64,000 nucleotides of DNA, taken from positions 2,728,001-2,792,000 of the forward strand of contig NZ_JAUSXM010000001.1 in NCBI RefSeq assembly GCF_030815985.1, in the 5' to 3' direction. The number at the start of each line of letters is the position of its first letter. Position 1 is the stretch's first letter. The notes under the pieces are model-generated. The model did not search any database, was not told the origin of the DNA, and saw only the letters and a list, made by a program, of their open reading frames with translations. Shown one piece after another: positions 26,502 through 34,898 of this stretch. Made by a program: the position numbers and the translations under genes. The DNA is from Paenibacillus sp. W2I17. Lineage in GTDB: Bacteria; Bacillota; Bacilli; Paenibacillales; Paenibacillaceae.

Positions 26502-26876
26502 GTGAACCAGATTCAAAAATTATCCGAAACAGAAATGGAGTTAATGGTTGTTATATGGTCATGCGATCCACCCGTCACTTCGACAGAACTATTAGACATA
26601 TTTGCTGAGAAGGGGAAAGCGTGGAAAGCGCAGACCATGTCTACCTTTCTGTCACGGTTGGTGGATAAAGGCGCTCTTACCGTTACGAGACGTGGACGGA
26701 CCAATGATTATGTACCTCTTCTACAGCCCGAAGATTACAAACTACAGGAAACGCAACATGTTCTTGATGGACTGTATCAAGGTTCAGTCAAAAATTTGGT
26801 TTCGGCCATGTATGATGGCGACAAGCTTTCTGACGATGACATTTCAGAACTGAAAAAATGGCTCTCGGAAAAGTAG
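26502..26876 (+). CDS. BlaI/MecI/CopY-family repressor
   Basis: A 124-residue winged-helix repressor. KLSETEMELMVVIWSCDPP begins the domain, TMSTFLSRLVDKGALTVTRRGRTNDYVPLL forms the recognition helix and wing, and the C-terminal helices should form the dimer and be the site of cleavage by the partner protease. The GTG at 26502 has AAGGAG (26488-26493) at 8-base spacing; a GTG at 26493 overlaps that site. The partner gene follows almost immediately, the usual blaI-blaR1 order. No beta-lactamase gene is adjacent. Confidence 0.9.
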   Translation: MNQIQKLSETEMELMVVIWSCDPPVTSTELLDIFAEKGKAWKAQTMSTFLSRLVDKGALTVTRRGRTNDYVPLLQPEDYKLQETQHVLDGLYQGSVKNLVSAMYDGDKLSDDDISELKKWLSEK

Positions 26877-26882
26877 GTGCAG

Positions 26883-28235
26883 ATGATGAATATCTTTTTT
26901 GAAATTCTGTGCAGCCTGACCGTGGCGGGAAGTATCGTTTCTGTTTGTATTTTGGCACTACGACTTATACCCGTATCTGTTTTTCCGACCAAGTGGCTCT
27001 ACAGACTCGGTAAAATGGCTATCTTGTTTTATCTGTTCCCGGTATCTCTTGGCCTTTCATGGCTTTTGGATATTGCATTCCAAACGACATCAACTATACC
27101 GGGTACGGAGAATGCAGCAGCTTCGGGCGTAGTTGCAGGAACGTTTATCCCGGAACAAACCATTTCGGTAACGACAGCCTGGTTCTTGTTATGCGTATGG
27201 GGCATTGGAGTCATTGGTTTTTCTGCATGGCAGATGTACTGTTATCGAAGGTTTTTGAATGAATTATCTCGTACACGTACCCCAGTCCTCTGTCATAGTG
27301 AAGCAGCTATACAGCTACCATTAATCAAAGAGGCTTTGGGTCTCAAACGCAATATCACGCTTGCTCACAGCACGCTAGTACGAAGCCCTATACTGGTTGG
27401 CTTGTTTAAACCCACGATATATCTGCCACCCGAAAATACGGTGAAAATGGACATCAGCATGGTAATTCATCATGAGTTGGTACATCTGAAACATAAAGAT
27501 CTGTGGGTCAAAGCTTTGACCTTGGGGGTTAGTGCCCTGCACTGGTTCAATCCCCTGATTCATATGATTCGCCGGGACATTCATACCTGGAGCGAGTTGG
27601 CCTGTGATGAAGATGTGGTGAAAGAGATGTCGCATGAAGAGCGAAGACGATATGGTAAGACGATTTTAAATGTGATGGCGGGAACCAAGAAAATACCTGC
27701 TCAATTTTGTTCGTCTCTATCGGGTGAAGGCAAACAATTAAAAAGGAGATTGATGATTATGTTTAATGTAAAGAAACTGAAAAAGAAACATTGGATGTTA
27801 AGTATGGGAGCCCTCCTGCTTATTACAGGAGTAAGTACGTCCACCGCCGTATGGGCATCAAACCACACAGTTAAAGTAGAGACCCATGCTACTGAAACCG
27901 TGCCTGTTCCTTCTACTGATGGATCTTCAGAAATCGTAACTTCTCCCAACAAGGTCGGAATTTCCGAAGCTGTAACTGCTCCTTCTACTTCCGAAACTCC
28001 TGAAATCGTGGCTCTCCCTGAGGATGAAGTTTCCGAAGCTGTGCCAGTTCCGTCTGCTACTGTACCTTCTACTACTAAACCTTCTGAGGCTAAAGTTGTA
28101 GAAGCAGTCACTGTTCCTTTTAAGGGTGAATCTCCTGAAGTCGTAGCCGTTCCTTCGAATACCCAATCCCCCGAAATCGTAGCTCTCCCTGGGGATAAGG
28201 TTTCAGTAACTGTACCTGCTCCTTCAGAAAAATAA
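26883..28235 (+). CDS. M56 (BlaR1-like) membrane peptidase with repetitive tail
   Basis: 450 residues. Four membrane segments surround a cytoplasmic zinc-protease domain with HHELVHLKH (His197, Glu198, His201) and SELACDEDVV carrying the third ligand. A final transmembrane segment (MLSMGALLLITGVSTSTAVW) leads to an external tail of about 110 residues made of degenerate units such as PEIVALPEDEVSEAVPVPS and PEIVALPGDKVSVTVPAPS. The penicillin-binding sensor domain of true BlaR1 is absent. The ATG lies 6 bases past the repressor stop. By analogy it cleaves the repressor on receiving an unknown signal. Confidence 0.85.
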   Translation: MMNIFFEILCSLTVAGSIVSVCILALRLIPVSVFPTKWLYRLGKMAILFYLFPVSLGLSWLLDIAFQTTSTIPGTENAAASGVVAGTFIPEQTISVTTAWFLLCVWGIGVIGFSAWQMYCYRRFLNELSRTRTPVLCHSEAAIQLPLIKEALGLKRNITLAHSTLVRSPILVGLFKPTIYLPPENTVKMDISMVIHHELVHLKHKDLWVKALTLGVSALHWFNPLIHMIRRDIHTWSELACDEDVVKEMSHEERRRYGKTILNVMAGTKKIPAQFCSSLSGEGKQLKRRLMIMFNVKKLKKKHWMLSMGALLLITGVSTSTAVWASNHTVKVETHATETVPVPSTDGSSEIVTSPNKVGISEAVTAPSTSETPEIVALPEDEVSEAVPVPSATVPSTTKPSEAKVVEAVTVPFKGESPEVVAVPSNTQSPEIVALPGDKVSVTVPAPSEK

Positions 28236-28270
28236 CCTATCGTTAAGGAGCAATAGCCATCCTTATATGC

Positions 28271-28315
28271 AAACAGGACGAAGCATAGATCATAGATCTC
28301 CGCTTCGTCCTGTTT
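28271..28315. terminator. Bidirectional terminator with 14-bp perfect stem
   Basis: AAACAGGACGAAGC (28271-28284) pairs perfectly with GCTTCGTCCTGTTT (28302-28315). It separates the convergent M56 and YdcF genes. Confidence 0.8.
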
Positions 28316-28335
28316 CCGCTTTTCTGTCATATGCA

Positions 28336-29082
28336 TTAGATAAATGTTTTGATCGTAGCAAAATATTCACGGATCATGTTGACGGGTTTCAGATAACCCG
28401 GTGACGGGGCCGATATGCCATATTCTGCCGCATAACCGTTCTTGGCAGCGATGTACTTGGAGCGAAACATATGATAGTCACTGGTGACAATCATGATCTC
28501 AGGGTGCTCTAACCCGGATTCAAGAATGATTTTTTTGGAAAAGGCCAAATTCTCCTGTGTACTTGTAGAGCGATCTTCCATAATGACTTGGGCAGGGCTA
28601 ATCCCCTGTTCAATCAGATAGTTTTTCATGGCGAGTGCTTCAGGAATGGATTCTCCAGGTCCCTGCCCACCTGATACAATGACGGGTGTCTGAGGGTGAC
28701 TGCGAATATAGTCCAGACTGGCATCTAACCTTTGTTTTAGGGTCAATGACAATTCCGTTCCACGGATGCCTGAACCCAGAATAATGACATAGTCCGCTTC
28801 TTCCGGATCATTCGCACCAAGCTGTGTGAATACAAGTGCTTCAATAATGACAAAAGAGACGGCAGCCACGCTAATTCCAGTAAGGATAATCCGTTTCAGA
28901 ATAACATGCTTCTGATAGTCAATCCGTCTTAGAACGATAAAAGCCACCGTGATCATTCCGAAAAACATGACTGGGAATCTTTGGCCCCAAAAGGCCAGAA
29001 ATGCCGCAAAACATGCCAACAGGACAAGATCAATGATCAGTCCATTTTTTTGTAAGAACTTTTTTATCAAATCCGTAGACAC
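28336..29082 (-). CDS. YdcF/DUF218 family membrane protein
   Basis: 248 residues. Three hydrophobic N-terminal segments (about residues 14-85) anchor the protein, followed by an external DUF218 domain: DYVIILGSGIRG, VIVSGGQGPGE, EDRSTSTQENLAFSKK and VTSDYHMFRSKYIAAKNG. The family (SanA, ElyC, YdcF) is linked to envelope processes, but the reaction is not firmly known. It is the last gene before the terminator at 28271. Confidence 0.85.
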   Translation of the reverse strand: MSTDLIKKFLQKNGLIIDLVLLACFAAFLAFWGQRFPVMFFGMITVAFIVLRRIDYQKHVILKRIILTGISVAAVSFVIIEALVFTQLGANDPEEADYVIILGSGIRGTELSLTLKQRLDASLDYIRSHPQTPVIVSGGQGPGESIPEALAMKNYLIEQGISPAQVIMEDRSTSTQENLAFSKKIILESGLEHPEIMIVTSDYHMFRSKYIAAKNGYAAEYGISAPSPGYLKPVNMIREYFATIKTFI

Positions 29083-29121
29083 TCCTTCTTGTACCCACTA
29101 TTCCGCAAATCACTTATTATT

Positions 29122-29673
29122 TCAAGCTGTTATTATCGTTAGATTCGGCCATTGTTCCTGCCAGTGCTTCTTCTGTACTCTCTGATTGTAATAGTCAGCA
29201 TCCGTGAAGAACGGACTTTTGCGGACTATAAGGTGATACAGATCATGCAAACCATGCGGAGCACAGATGTTCACCCGATCCTCTTCATCCAACTGTACGC
29301 CTATAGCAGTCACAACTTCTGGCCAATAGCGAAGAGCATCTTCAGTAGAATGATAAGGAAGTGTACCATTGCGCAGATGCATTCTCGCCTGATTTTTGAC
29401 CGACCACTTCGAACTGCCCGTCTCCTCACGAAGCTGTTGTTCGAGCTGTATGTCTCGCTCCTCACGCAAGTCTTGCGCATCATAATAGACAACATCAATA
29501 TCGCTGTGAAGTTCACGAAGATCATATCCATGCAGAACATCCCAGATATAATTACGAATATATCCTGCACCTATGTAACTTTGAGGTAAATGGAGACTAC
29601 GAACTCTCCGCAGGTCATGCATTAATTGCTCGTATTTGATGATCGTCTGAATGAATGGGTTCTCATATAACAT
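29122..29673 (-). CDS. Nucleotidyltransferase family protein (DUF925-like)
   Basis: 183 residues with the polymerase-beta-like signature SYIGAGYIRNYIWD and SDIDVVYYD (catalytic Asp pair), as in the NTP_transf_6/YiaC-like group. KSPFFTDADYYNQRVQKKHWQEQWPNLTI is the typical C-terminus. The transferred nucleotide and acceptor are unknown. It lies 39 bases upstream of the YdcF gene and may share its transcript. Confidence 0.8.
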   Translation of the reverse strand: MLYENPFIQTIIKYEQLMHDLRRVRSLHLPQSYIGAGYIRNYIWDVLHGYDLRELHSDIDVVYYDAQDLREERDIQLEQQLREETGSSKWSVKNQARMHLRNGTLPYHSTEDALRYWPEVVTAIGVQLDEEDRVNICAPHGLHDLYHLIVRKSPFFTDADYYNQRVQKKHWQEQWPNLTIITA

Positions 29674-29819
29674 ATCTGCCTCCTGCGGTTTACCTCATTG
29701 TCTCTTATAGCTGTTAACCTTCATTCCAATATATCATGTTTACCTGGCTGCAATAAAATGAACAACGCTTGAACATCCTCTGTACAACTTCGAATCTCTG
29801 ATTAATCACAACCAAATAA

Positions 29820-29855
29820 CCCATAAACAGCTTCGGTGATCTGAATGTTTATGGG
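29820..29855 (-). terminator. Terminator after the AraC locus
   Basis: CCCATAAACA (29820-29829) and TGTTTATGGG (29846-29855) form a perfect 10-bp stem. The - strand tail reads TTATTTGGTTG. It lies 31 bases past the stop at 29887. Confidence 0.65.
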
Positions 29856-29886
29856 CTACAATGATCGAGTTTGAAACGGTTAAAAT

Positions 29887-30704
29887 TTATTTAATCGGTA
29901 TCCAGATTTGTGGCGGTTGATTTGGCCCCGGGTATACTTCCAGCTCCTCATACGGGTTGGATGGGAACCATTCCGAAATAATCCGTTTCCACAGAAGCTG
30001 CATACTTTCCGGCATCGGGCCTTCTACTTCAAATACACTCCATTTGGAAGCAGGCATGGTGAAGCTTGATAATCCTTCAGGTACTTCACCATCGTAAGTT
30101 GTAGCAATCCAGTATTGCATCTGTTTCTCCTGTATTTCGCTCTGATCCACAACGACGCCAAGTAACCCTGGAATATCCCCGTTGTTCAGTTCAAATAAAC
30201 GCTCGTCCACGCTTCCTGCCACATCTTCCCGATTCCTTGCAAATGTTCTTGATCTGCATAGGAGAAAGTTTGCTCTACTCCGACCAACGTAAATTCGGGA
30301 TGTTCAACGATTTTATATTTCATCGGCTCTGCTCCTTTTAGACTCACTTGAATCACCAGACGATTATACGATTTGACAGCGTTACTATTCTTACGAGCCT
30401 CACTGGGTGCGATACCATGTTGTCTACGAAATGCTTTGGAGAAGGATTCCGGTGTGTCGTAACCGTATTTAAATGCCAGATCAATGATTTTGTGATCACT
30501 TTGCAGAAGCTCATGTGCCGCCAGTGTCAATCGTCTGCGTTTTATGTACTCGGCTACAGTAACATCAGTTAATAAGGCAAAGGTACGTTGAAAATGAAAA
30601 GGAGAGATATGGGCCTGCGCTGCAATCTGCTCCATCGTCATATTTTCAAGCAAGTGGTCTTCCATATATTGAATAGCGACCTGTAATGCGTTGATCCAGT
30701 TCAT
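29887..30704 (-). pseudogene. AraC-type regulator with effector-binding domain, frameshifted
   Basis: The first frame (30186-30704) encodes an N-terminal AraC double helix-turn-helix (MEQIAAQAHISPFHFQRTF, AFKYGYDTPESFSKAFRRQHG) and the start of a GyrI-like domain (MKYKIVEHPEFTLVGVEQTF). It stops after MWQEAWTSVYLN. The second frame (29887-30222) continues VDERLFELNNGDIPGLLGVV to the expected GyrI-like C-terminus. The switch falls between 30196 and 30222 and needs a single-base change. It is either a real inactivation or an assembly error. Intact, it would be a typical effector-binding regulator of about 270 residues. Confidence 0.8.
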
Positions 30705-30861
30705 GTAATAATCACTCCCTGATGTCTAATATAACGGATAAACCACCCAAAAACCTGTCATGTTGTGCTCTCATATGTCCGGTTAATGTGCAAAGACGAA
30801 GTTCATATAACGCCCTGCTCACAGAATTTGACAATGTAAACGATTTACTATAGCCTACGAG

Positions 30862-30880
30862 TATAATGATCGTTCTATCT
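30862..30880 (+). promoter_or_regulatory. TetR operator overlapping a -10 element, copy 1
   Basis: TATAATGATCGTTCTATCT is identical over 19 bp to the site at 31491-31509. The first six bases form a consensus -10 box. AATGATCGTT is a near-palindrome around GATC. It lies 28 bases before the TetR start, so the regulator probably represses itself. Confidence 0.75.
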
Positions 30881-30907
30881 TATTTCGAAGGGAGAGTATC
30901 ACTGATC

Positions 30908-31438
30908 ATGAGCAGCAAAAAGGAAATGCTTTTAAACGTGGCGGAAGAATTGTTCTACCTTCACGGCTTCCATTCCATTGGCTTGAAGCGGATTATCACG
31001 GATGCCGGGATTGCCATCATGACGTTATATAATCATTTTGAGTCCAAGGATGATCTCATCGTCCAAGTGCTCCTGCGGCGCGAACAGCGTTATTTAGAAC
31101 AACTCCGGCAATATGCAGACAATAAAGCACAACCCATGTTCCTCAAGCTGGCTGAAGGACATGCAGCCTGGCTGAAAGAGCACGAATCAAGAGGTTGCTT
31201 ATTTTTACGCGCCAAAGAAGAATTCGGAGGTCATGCAGATCATATCATCGTGCAGACAGTGAATGCGCACAAAAGACATATGAGAACGTTAATTCAAACA
31301 TTGGCGCCTGCTGCAAGTGATCGAGATCTATTGCAATTCTCCCTGCTGCTGGAGGGTTCCACGGCACTTGCTGAGACAGAAAATGTAAATAACGTCTGCC
31401 GTGAACTGATCCATATGACGCAGAACAGTTTCAAGTAA
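30908..31438 (+). CDS. TetR-family transcriptional regulator
   Basis: 176 residues. The N-terminal helix-turn-helix reads LLNVAEELFYLHGFHSIGLKRI followed by MTLYNHFESKDDLI; the rest is a helical ligand and dimer domain with a Cys in ESRGCLFLRA. The ATG at 30908 follows GGGAGAG; 14 upstream codons overlap the promoter and were excluded. Identical 19-bp sites lie before this gene and before the MFS gene downstream, which makes that transporter its probable target. Confidence 0.9.
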   Translation: MSSKKEMLLNVAEELFYLHGFHSIGLKRIITDAGIAIMTLYNHFESKDDLIVQVLLRREQRYLEQLRQYADNKAQPMFLKLAEGHAAWLKEHESRGCLFLRAKEEFGGHADHIIVQTVNAHKRHMRTLIQTLAPAASDRDLLQFSLLLEGSTALAETENVNNVCRELIHMTQNSFK

Positions 31439-31449
31439 TGCTATTCCGG

Positions 31450-31477
31450 GTGAGTTAGTAGTTCAACTCACTTTTTT
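31450..31477 (+). terminator. Terminator between tetR and the MFS gene
   Basis: GTGAGTT (31450-31456) and AACTCAC (31465-31471) form a perfect stem followed by six T residues. The regulator gene therefore ends before the MFS promoter. Confidence 0.85.
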
Positions 31478-31490
31478 ATTTAATGAGAAA

Positions 31491-31509
31491 TATAATGATC
31501 GTTCTATCT
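31491..31509 (+). promoter_or_regulatory. TetR operator overlapping a -10 element, copy 2
   Basis: The same 19-bp TATAATGATCGTTCTATCT as at 30862, placed after the terminator and 18 bases before the MFS start. It gives the transporter its own regulated promoter. Confidence 0.75.
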
Positions 31510-31526
31510 AAAAGGCGGTGGATTTA

Positions 31527-32633
31527 ATGAAAAAAATTATCTTTCCAGGCATTGCACTAATCGCTGTATGTTATGCATTCGGGCGATTCAGTTATGGACT
31601 GTTTATGCCGGAAATTTCGGAAGCCTTACAATTGAATGATGCAGCCTCTGGTGCGATTAACTCAGGAACGTATATTGCCTACTGTCTGTCCCTTCTAACT
31701 GCACCACTGTTAATTAATCGCAGGGGACATCATTATGTCATTCAGTTGGCAGGGATCAGCGCAGTGCTCGGATTAACCGGCATTGCCCTGGCTCAGAATG
31801 CCTGGGTTCTTACATTTAGTATATTTCTAGCCGGTTTGAGTACAGGCTGGGCCTCTCCAGCCCTCGGTAACACGATTAATGCCGAGCTTGCTCCCGAGCT
31901 ACAAGCAAGAGGCAACAGCTGGATTAACACAGGGACCAGCTTCGGGATTGTAATATCGGGTCCACTCTACTGGCTGTTCACGGATTACTGGCGTCTAACC
32001 TACATCCTGTTTGCTGTGATCGGTGTTGTAGTTCTGCTGTGGAACAGACGTGTTATTCCACCTACGAAGACACTGCCTTGCACCAAGTCTATCTGGACAT
32101 GTATGAAACCTACCAGACCAGGGTCTGCTCTGCTCATGGCTTGTCTGTTGACAGGTTTCAGTTCTGCAATCTACTGGACCTTTGCCCGGAACTTCCTCAC
32201 AGACGAGAAAGGGGCCTCCGATTCGGAAGCCGTGTTGTTCTGGATTGTGATGGGGGTTATGGGGATACTCGGTGGATGCGCTGGTCGCATTATTGAACGT
32301 ATCGAGATTGGGTGGTCCTACCGAATAGGCATACTTTTATTGGCTATCTCACTGGGGGTAATCCTTCTTCCATCCATGACTGCCAGTCTCATCTCTGCGA
32401 TCATATTTGGCAGCACGTATATTTTCCTGACCAGTGTATTTATCGTTTGGGCGACGAGACTATTCAGTCCAAATGTGTCCATCGGAATTAGCCTTGCCTT
32501 TCTCGCGCTGGGTGTTGGGCAATTCCTTGGTTCATCCATGGCAGGTTACACGATTGAAGTGTTTTCCAATACAACGGCATTTCTGGCCTTTGCTGTACTC
32601 GGCCTGTTTGGATTGTTAATTCGGGTGAAATAA
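31527..32633 (+). CDS. MFS transporter, YbfB/YjiJ type
   Basis: 368 residues, about 12 transmembrane helices and no large loops. CYAFGRFSYGLFMPEI and a GNSWINTGTSFGIVISGPLYW stretch resemble the YbfB/YjiJ group of the major facilitator superfamily. The ATG at 31527 follows AAAGGCGGTG; a GTG three codons upstream lies in that site. The linked TetR gene and shared operator suggest a drug or toxic-compound exporter, but the substrate is not determinable. Confidence 0.87.
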   Translation: MKKIIFPGIALIAVCYAFGRFSYGLFMPEISEALQLNDAASGAINSGTYIAYCLSLLTAPLLINRRGHHYVIQLAGISAVLGLTGIALAQNAWVLTFSIFLAGLSTGWASPALGNTINAELAPELQARGNSWINTGTSFGIVISGPLYWLFTDYWRLTYILFAVIGVVVLLWNRRVIPPTKTLPCTKSIWTCMKPTRPGSALLMACLLTGFSSAIYWTFARNFLTDEKGASDSEAVLFWIVMGVMGILGGCAGRIIERIEIGWSYRIGILLLAISLGVILLPSMTASLISAIIFGSTYIFLTSVFIVWATRLFSPNVSIGISLAFLALGVGQFLGSSMAGYTIEVFSNTTAFLAFAVLGLFGLLIRVK

Positions 32634-32634
32634 A

Positions 32635-32665
32635 TGACAGAACAACCTTCTGATCGCTGTTATTT
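32635..32665. repeat. Half-copy of the dispersed palindromic repeat
   Basis: The segment beginning ATGACAGAACAACCTTCTGA and continuing TCGCTGTTATT differs at about three positions from the left arm of the 24455 copy (24498-24527). No right arm follows. It lies between the convergent MFS and DUF1349 stops and overlaps the last bases of the latter. Confidence 0.75.
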
Positions 32666-33268
32666 TACCCGGCGAACACTTCCGGTCACTCCATGTTGAA
32701 GCTGTAGGTCTGTAAAAGTAACCGTGGTCCCTTGCCCAATGGGGGATTGGGCCACAATGCCAACTTTGATCTCTTCCGGGCAGTCGAGTCCGAAATAACG
32801 AACCAGCTTCCACTTCTCTCCATCCTGAGAATAATGGAAAGCAAAGCTGTTGCCTGCCCGGGCTACACGTAAATAAGGCTTGTTAACCTCTACAGGTGCT
32901 GATACACAATCATCCGAGTTACCACGAGTAACGACACTAAGAATGGACGGCTGTTCTTCGAAATACTCAAAACAGACTTTAGCCCAATTCGTATCGTCCA
33001 CCCTCACCATCAGGCAACCCGAATCATACTGTTCTTTCATATCCACCTGTACTTGAGTGACGATGCTGAAATCTCCCTTGACTATCGTATGTAAAAATGG
33101 AGCTGAAGCTTTCACCGGCTCACCTCCCGGATCAATGAAAAAGTCACTGATCGGCGAAACGGTTATCGTTACTTTGCCGTCTTCAATGGACCAATCTGCT
33201 GGCTCGTTCAGCCATCCCAGATTGGCAGATAATGTTTGACCTGAACAATGTTCGAATAGATTCGTCAT
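32660..33268 (-). CDS. DUF1349 domain protein (concanavalin-like lectin fold)
   Basis: 202 residues, cytoplasmic. DFFIDPGGEPVKASAPFLHT, VQVDMKEQYDSGCLMVRVDDTNWAKVCFEY and a final VGIVAQSPIGQG are the DUF1349 pattern, a beta-sandwich predicted to bind carbohydrate. The ATG at 33266-33268 is preceded by AAAGGGTG; a GTG three codons upstream overlaps that site. The C-terminal codons run into the repeat half-copy. Its function is unknown. Confidence 0.82.
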   Translation of the reverse strand: MTNLFEHCSGQTLSANLGWLNEPADWSIEDGKVTITVSPISDFFIDPGGEPVKASAPFLHTIVKGDFSIVTQVQVDMKEQYDSGCLMVRVDDTNWAKVCFEYFEEQPSILSVVTRGNSDDCVSAPVEVNKPYLRVARAGNSFAFHYSQDGEKWKLVRYFGLDCPEEIKVGIVAQSPIGQGTTVTFTDLQLQHGVTGSVRRVK

Positions 33269-33491
33269 GTGGCACACCCTTTGTGTTGGAGTATAAGTTC
33301 TCTAATTTCTCTATTTGTATTCGATATGTATCATGGTTAATCCTGTATGTTTTACATCAAGTTCCCATCCCTGATATCAGTTGATAGAGATCGTCACTCT
33401 TTATTATTAATAAGGTAATTTTATCCAAAATATGATAAACTGGACATACGATATTACTTCAATAATTTGAATCACAACAGGAGGTCATCCT

Positions 33492-33758
33492 ATGTTTGGT
33501 GTTAACGTGAAAAAAGTAGAAGATCAACTGGTCATCCGCTGGCAGTTCTCCAAAATTGAAATTCCCATCACACATATCACATCGGTCACCCTGGATGATA
33601 CGTACGGTGGAAGCGAACCATCTGCCATTCGGATCGGTCCAGTCAATGGCACAAGCGAGAGGATTCTGATCCGTACAGTGAATCAATCGTATATTTTATT
33701 CACTTCCAGCGTGACTTTATATCCCAATATCCAAGCTATGTTACACCCGTCAAACTAG
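33492..33758 (+). CDS. SunI/YnzG-family PH-like protein
   Basis: 88 residues. MFGVNVKKVEDQLVIRWQFS followed by IPITHITSVTLDD matches the family that includes SunI, the sublancin immunity protein, and YnzG. True SunI has an added membrane anchor; this copy has none visible. No bacteriocin gene is nearby, so an immunity role is not supported by context. GGAGGTCATCC precedes the ATG. Confidence 0.75.
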   Translation: MFGVNVKKVEDQLVIRWQFSKIEIPITHITSVTLDDTYGGSEPSAIRIGPVNGTSERILIRTVNQSYILFTSSVTLYPNIQAMLHPSN

Positions 33759-33825
33759 ATTGTTGCTCGAACCAGATTTTCATGTTTCTCGGAAGAGGGG
33801 CCCCATGTACATATGCACACCAACA

Positions 33826-33878
33826 AATGAAGCGTTAGTATTCGCTGTAAGAATTAATGCGAATACTAACGCTTCATT
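33826..33878. terminator. Very long perfect hairpin between convergent genes
   Basis: AATGAAGCGTTAGTATTCGC (33826-33845) and its exact reverse complement (33859-33878) make a 20-bp stem with a 13-base loop. It sits between the SunI-like and GH26 genes. The flanks are not strongly U-rich, so it is a terminator candidate by position and stability. Confidence 0.6.
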
Positions 33879-33907
33879 GATTCCAATTTAAGTTGAAAGT
33901 GGGGTTC

Positions 33908-34870
33908 TTATGTCCAACTCCACTTCGGTAACTGATCAAGCGTAATGACCTCTTTGCTATGGTACAATTCCTTCAAAAACGTTAGTTCATTATGCGCCCC
34001 GTCTCTCAGGAATCCACCTGTCCAGGTACAGAACCAACTCCAGTGTACATCCTGTTCCTTCATCTGCTTGGGATCCGGAATGGAGCCGTTCTCGGCCAGT
34101 GCAATGATTTTGCTATCCTTCACAAGCTCTCGCAGGTTAGCGTAACGTGCAGCCAACGGGCTGTGGTCTCCTGCTTCCGGGTATACATCCACACTGACAA
34201 TATCCACGACATCATCACCCGGATACCATTCCGGTTTTTCCGAGTTCCAGACCCAGATAAGATTGTGCAGCTGATGTTCTTGAACCAATCGATCATACAA
34301 CAAACGATATAACTGTTTGGCAGGTTCAGGACCTTTCGCTCCCCACCAGAACCAGCCACCCTCCGCTTCATGAAGTGGTCGGAATAATACAGGTACACCC
34401 GCATCTTTCAACTCTTGCAAGTGGGCTGCAATCGCATCGATATCCCGAATCAATAACCGATATGCTTCCGATTCAGTATCAGCTAGCGCGGAGGCAATAT
34501 CATAGGTTGTCGCATCCGTATAGAACCCCCGCCACCACTCTTTACCTGGTTCATCGATCAGATCCGTTGGTGCGTTCCAGTGCCAGCATAGCGTCACGAT
34601 CCCGCCTTGTTTGTGCCAGTCTATCGCATCCCGAATCTCCTGGGAGACCGCACCACGCTCTGTTCTTGATGGCGAATATTCCATGAGATCAAAGCCAATC
34701 ACAGCTGGCTTCTGGCCTGTATTTTCATTAATCCAGTTCAGATTGCTGTAGTCCTGCTGACCTGACAACATCCCTTTTCCATAACGCTCAACCAGAAACG
34801 TCATTAGTTCTCTCGCTTCAGGTGTCGCTGCTTCATTCACCGGAACACTGCTGATCTCACGCACTGTCAT
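33908..34870 (-). CDS. Glycoside hydrolase family 26, beta-mannanase-like
   Basis: 320 residues with no signal peptide, so probably cytoplasmic. The GH26 catalytic acid is Glu168 in FRPLHEAEGGWFWWG and the nucleophile is Glu260 in ALAENGS. MLSGQQDY and TLCWHWNAP are further family segments. The ATG at 34868-34870 has GGAGGTG upstream; nine extra codons at 34897 precede that site. It is the last gene of the sugar locus and would cleave imported oligosaccharides, most likely mannan-derived. Confidence 0.88.
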   Translation of the reverse strand: MTVREISSVPVNEAATPEARELMTFLVERYGKGMLSGQQDYSNLNWINENTGQKPAVIGFDLMEYSPSRTERGAVSQEIRDAIDWHKQGGIVTLCWHWNAPTDLIDEPGKEWWRGFYTDATTYDIASALADTESEAYRLLIRDIDAIAAHLQELKDAGVPVLFRPLHEAEGGWFWWGAKGPEPAKQLYRLLYDRLVQEHQLHNLIWVWNSEKPEWYPGDDVVDIVSVDVYPEAGDHSPLAARYANLRELVKDSKIIALAENGSIPDPKQMKEQDVHWSWFCTWTGGFLRDGAHNELTFLKELYHSKEVITLDQLPKWSWT

Positions 34871-34898
34871 CTCTACACCTCCAATTGGATTTACCATG

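Noticed and set aside
27701..28336. A 211-codon frame antisense to the M56 gene with a repetitive composition
   Set aside because: It mirrors the repeat-rich tail of the real gene, overlaps the terminator and has no ribosome site or family signal.
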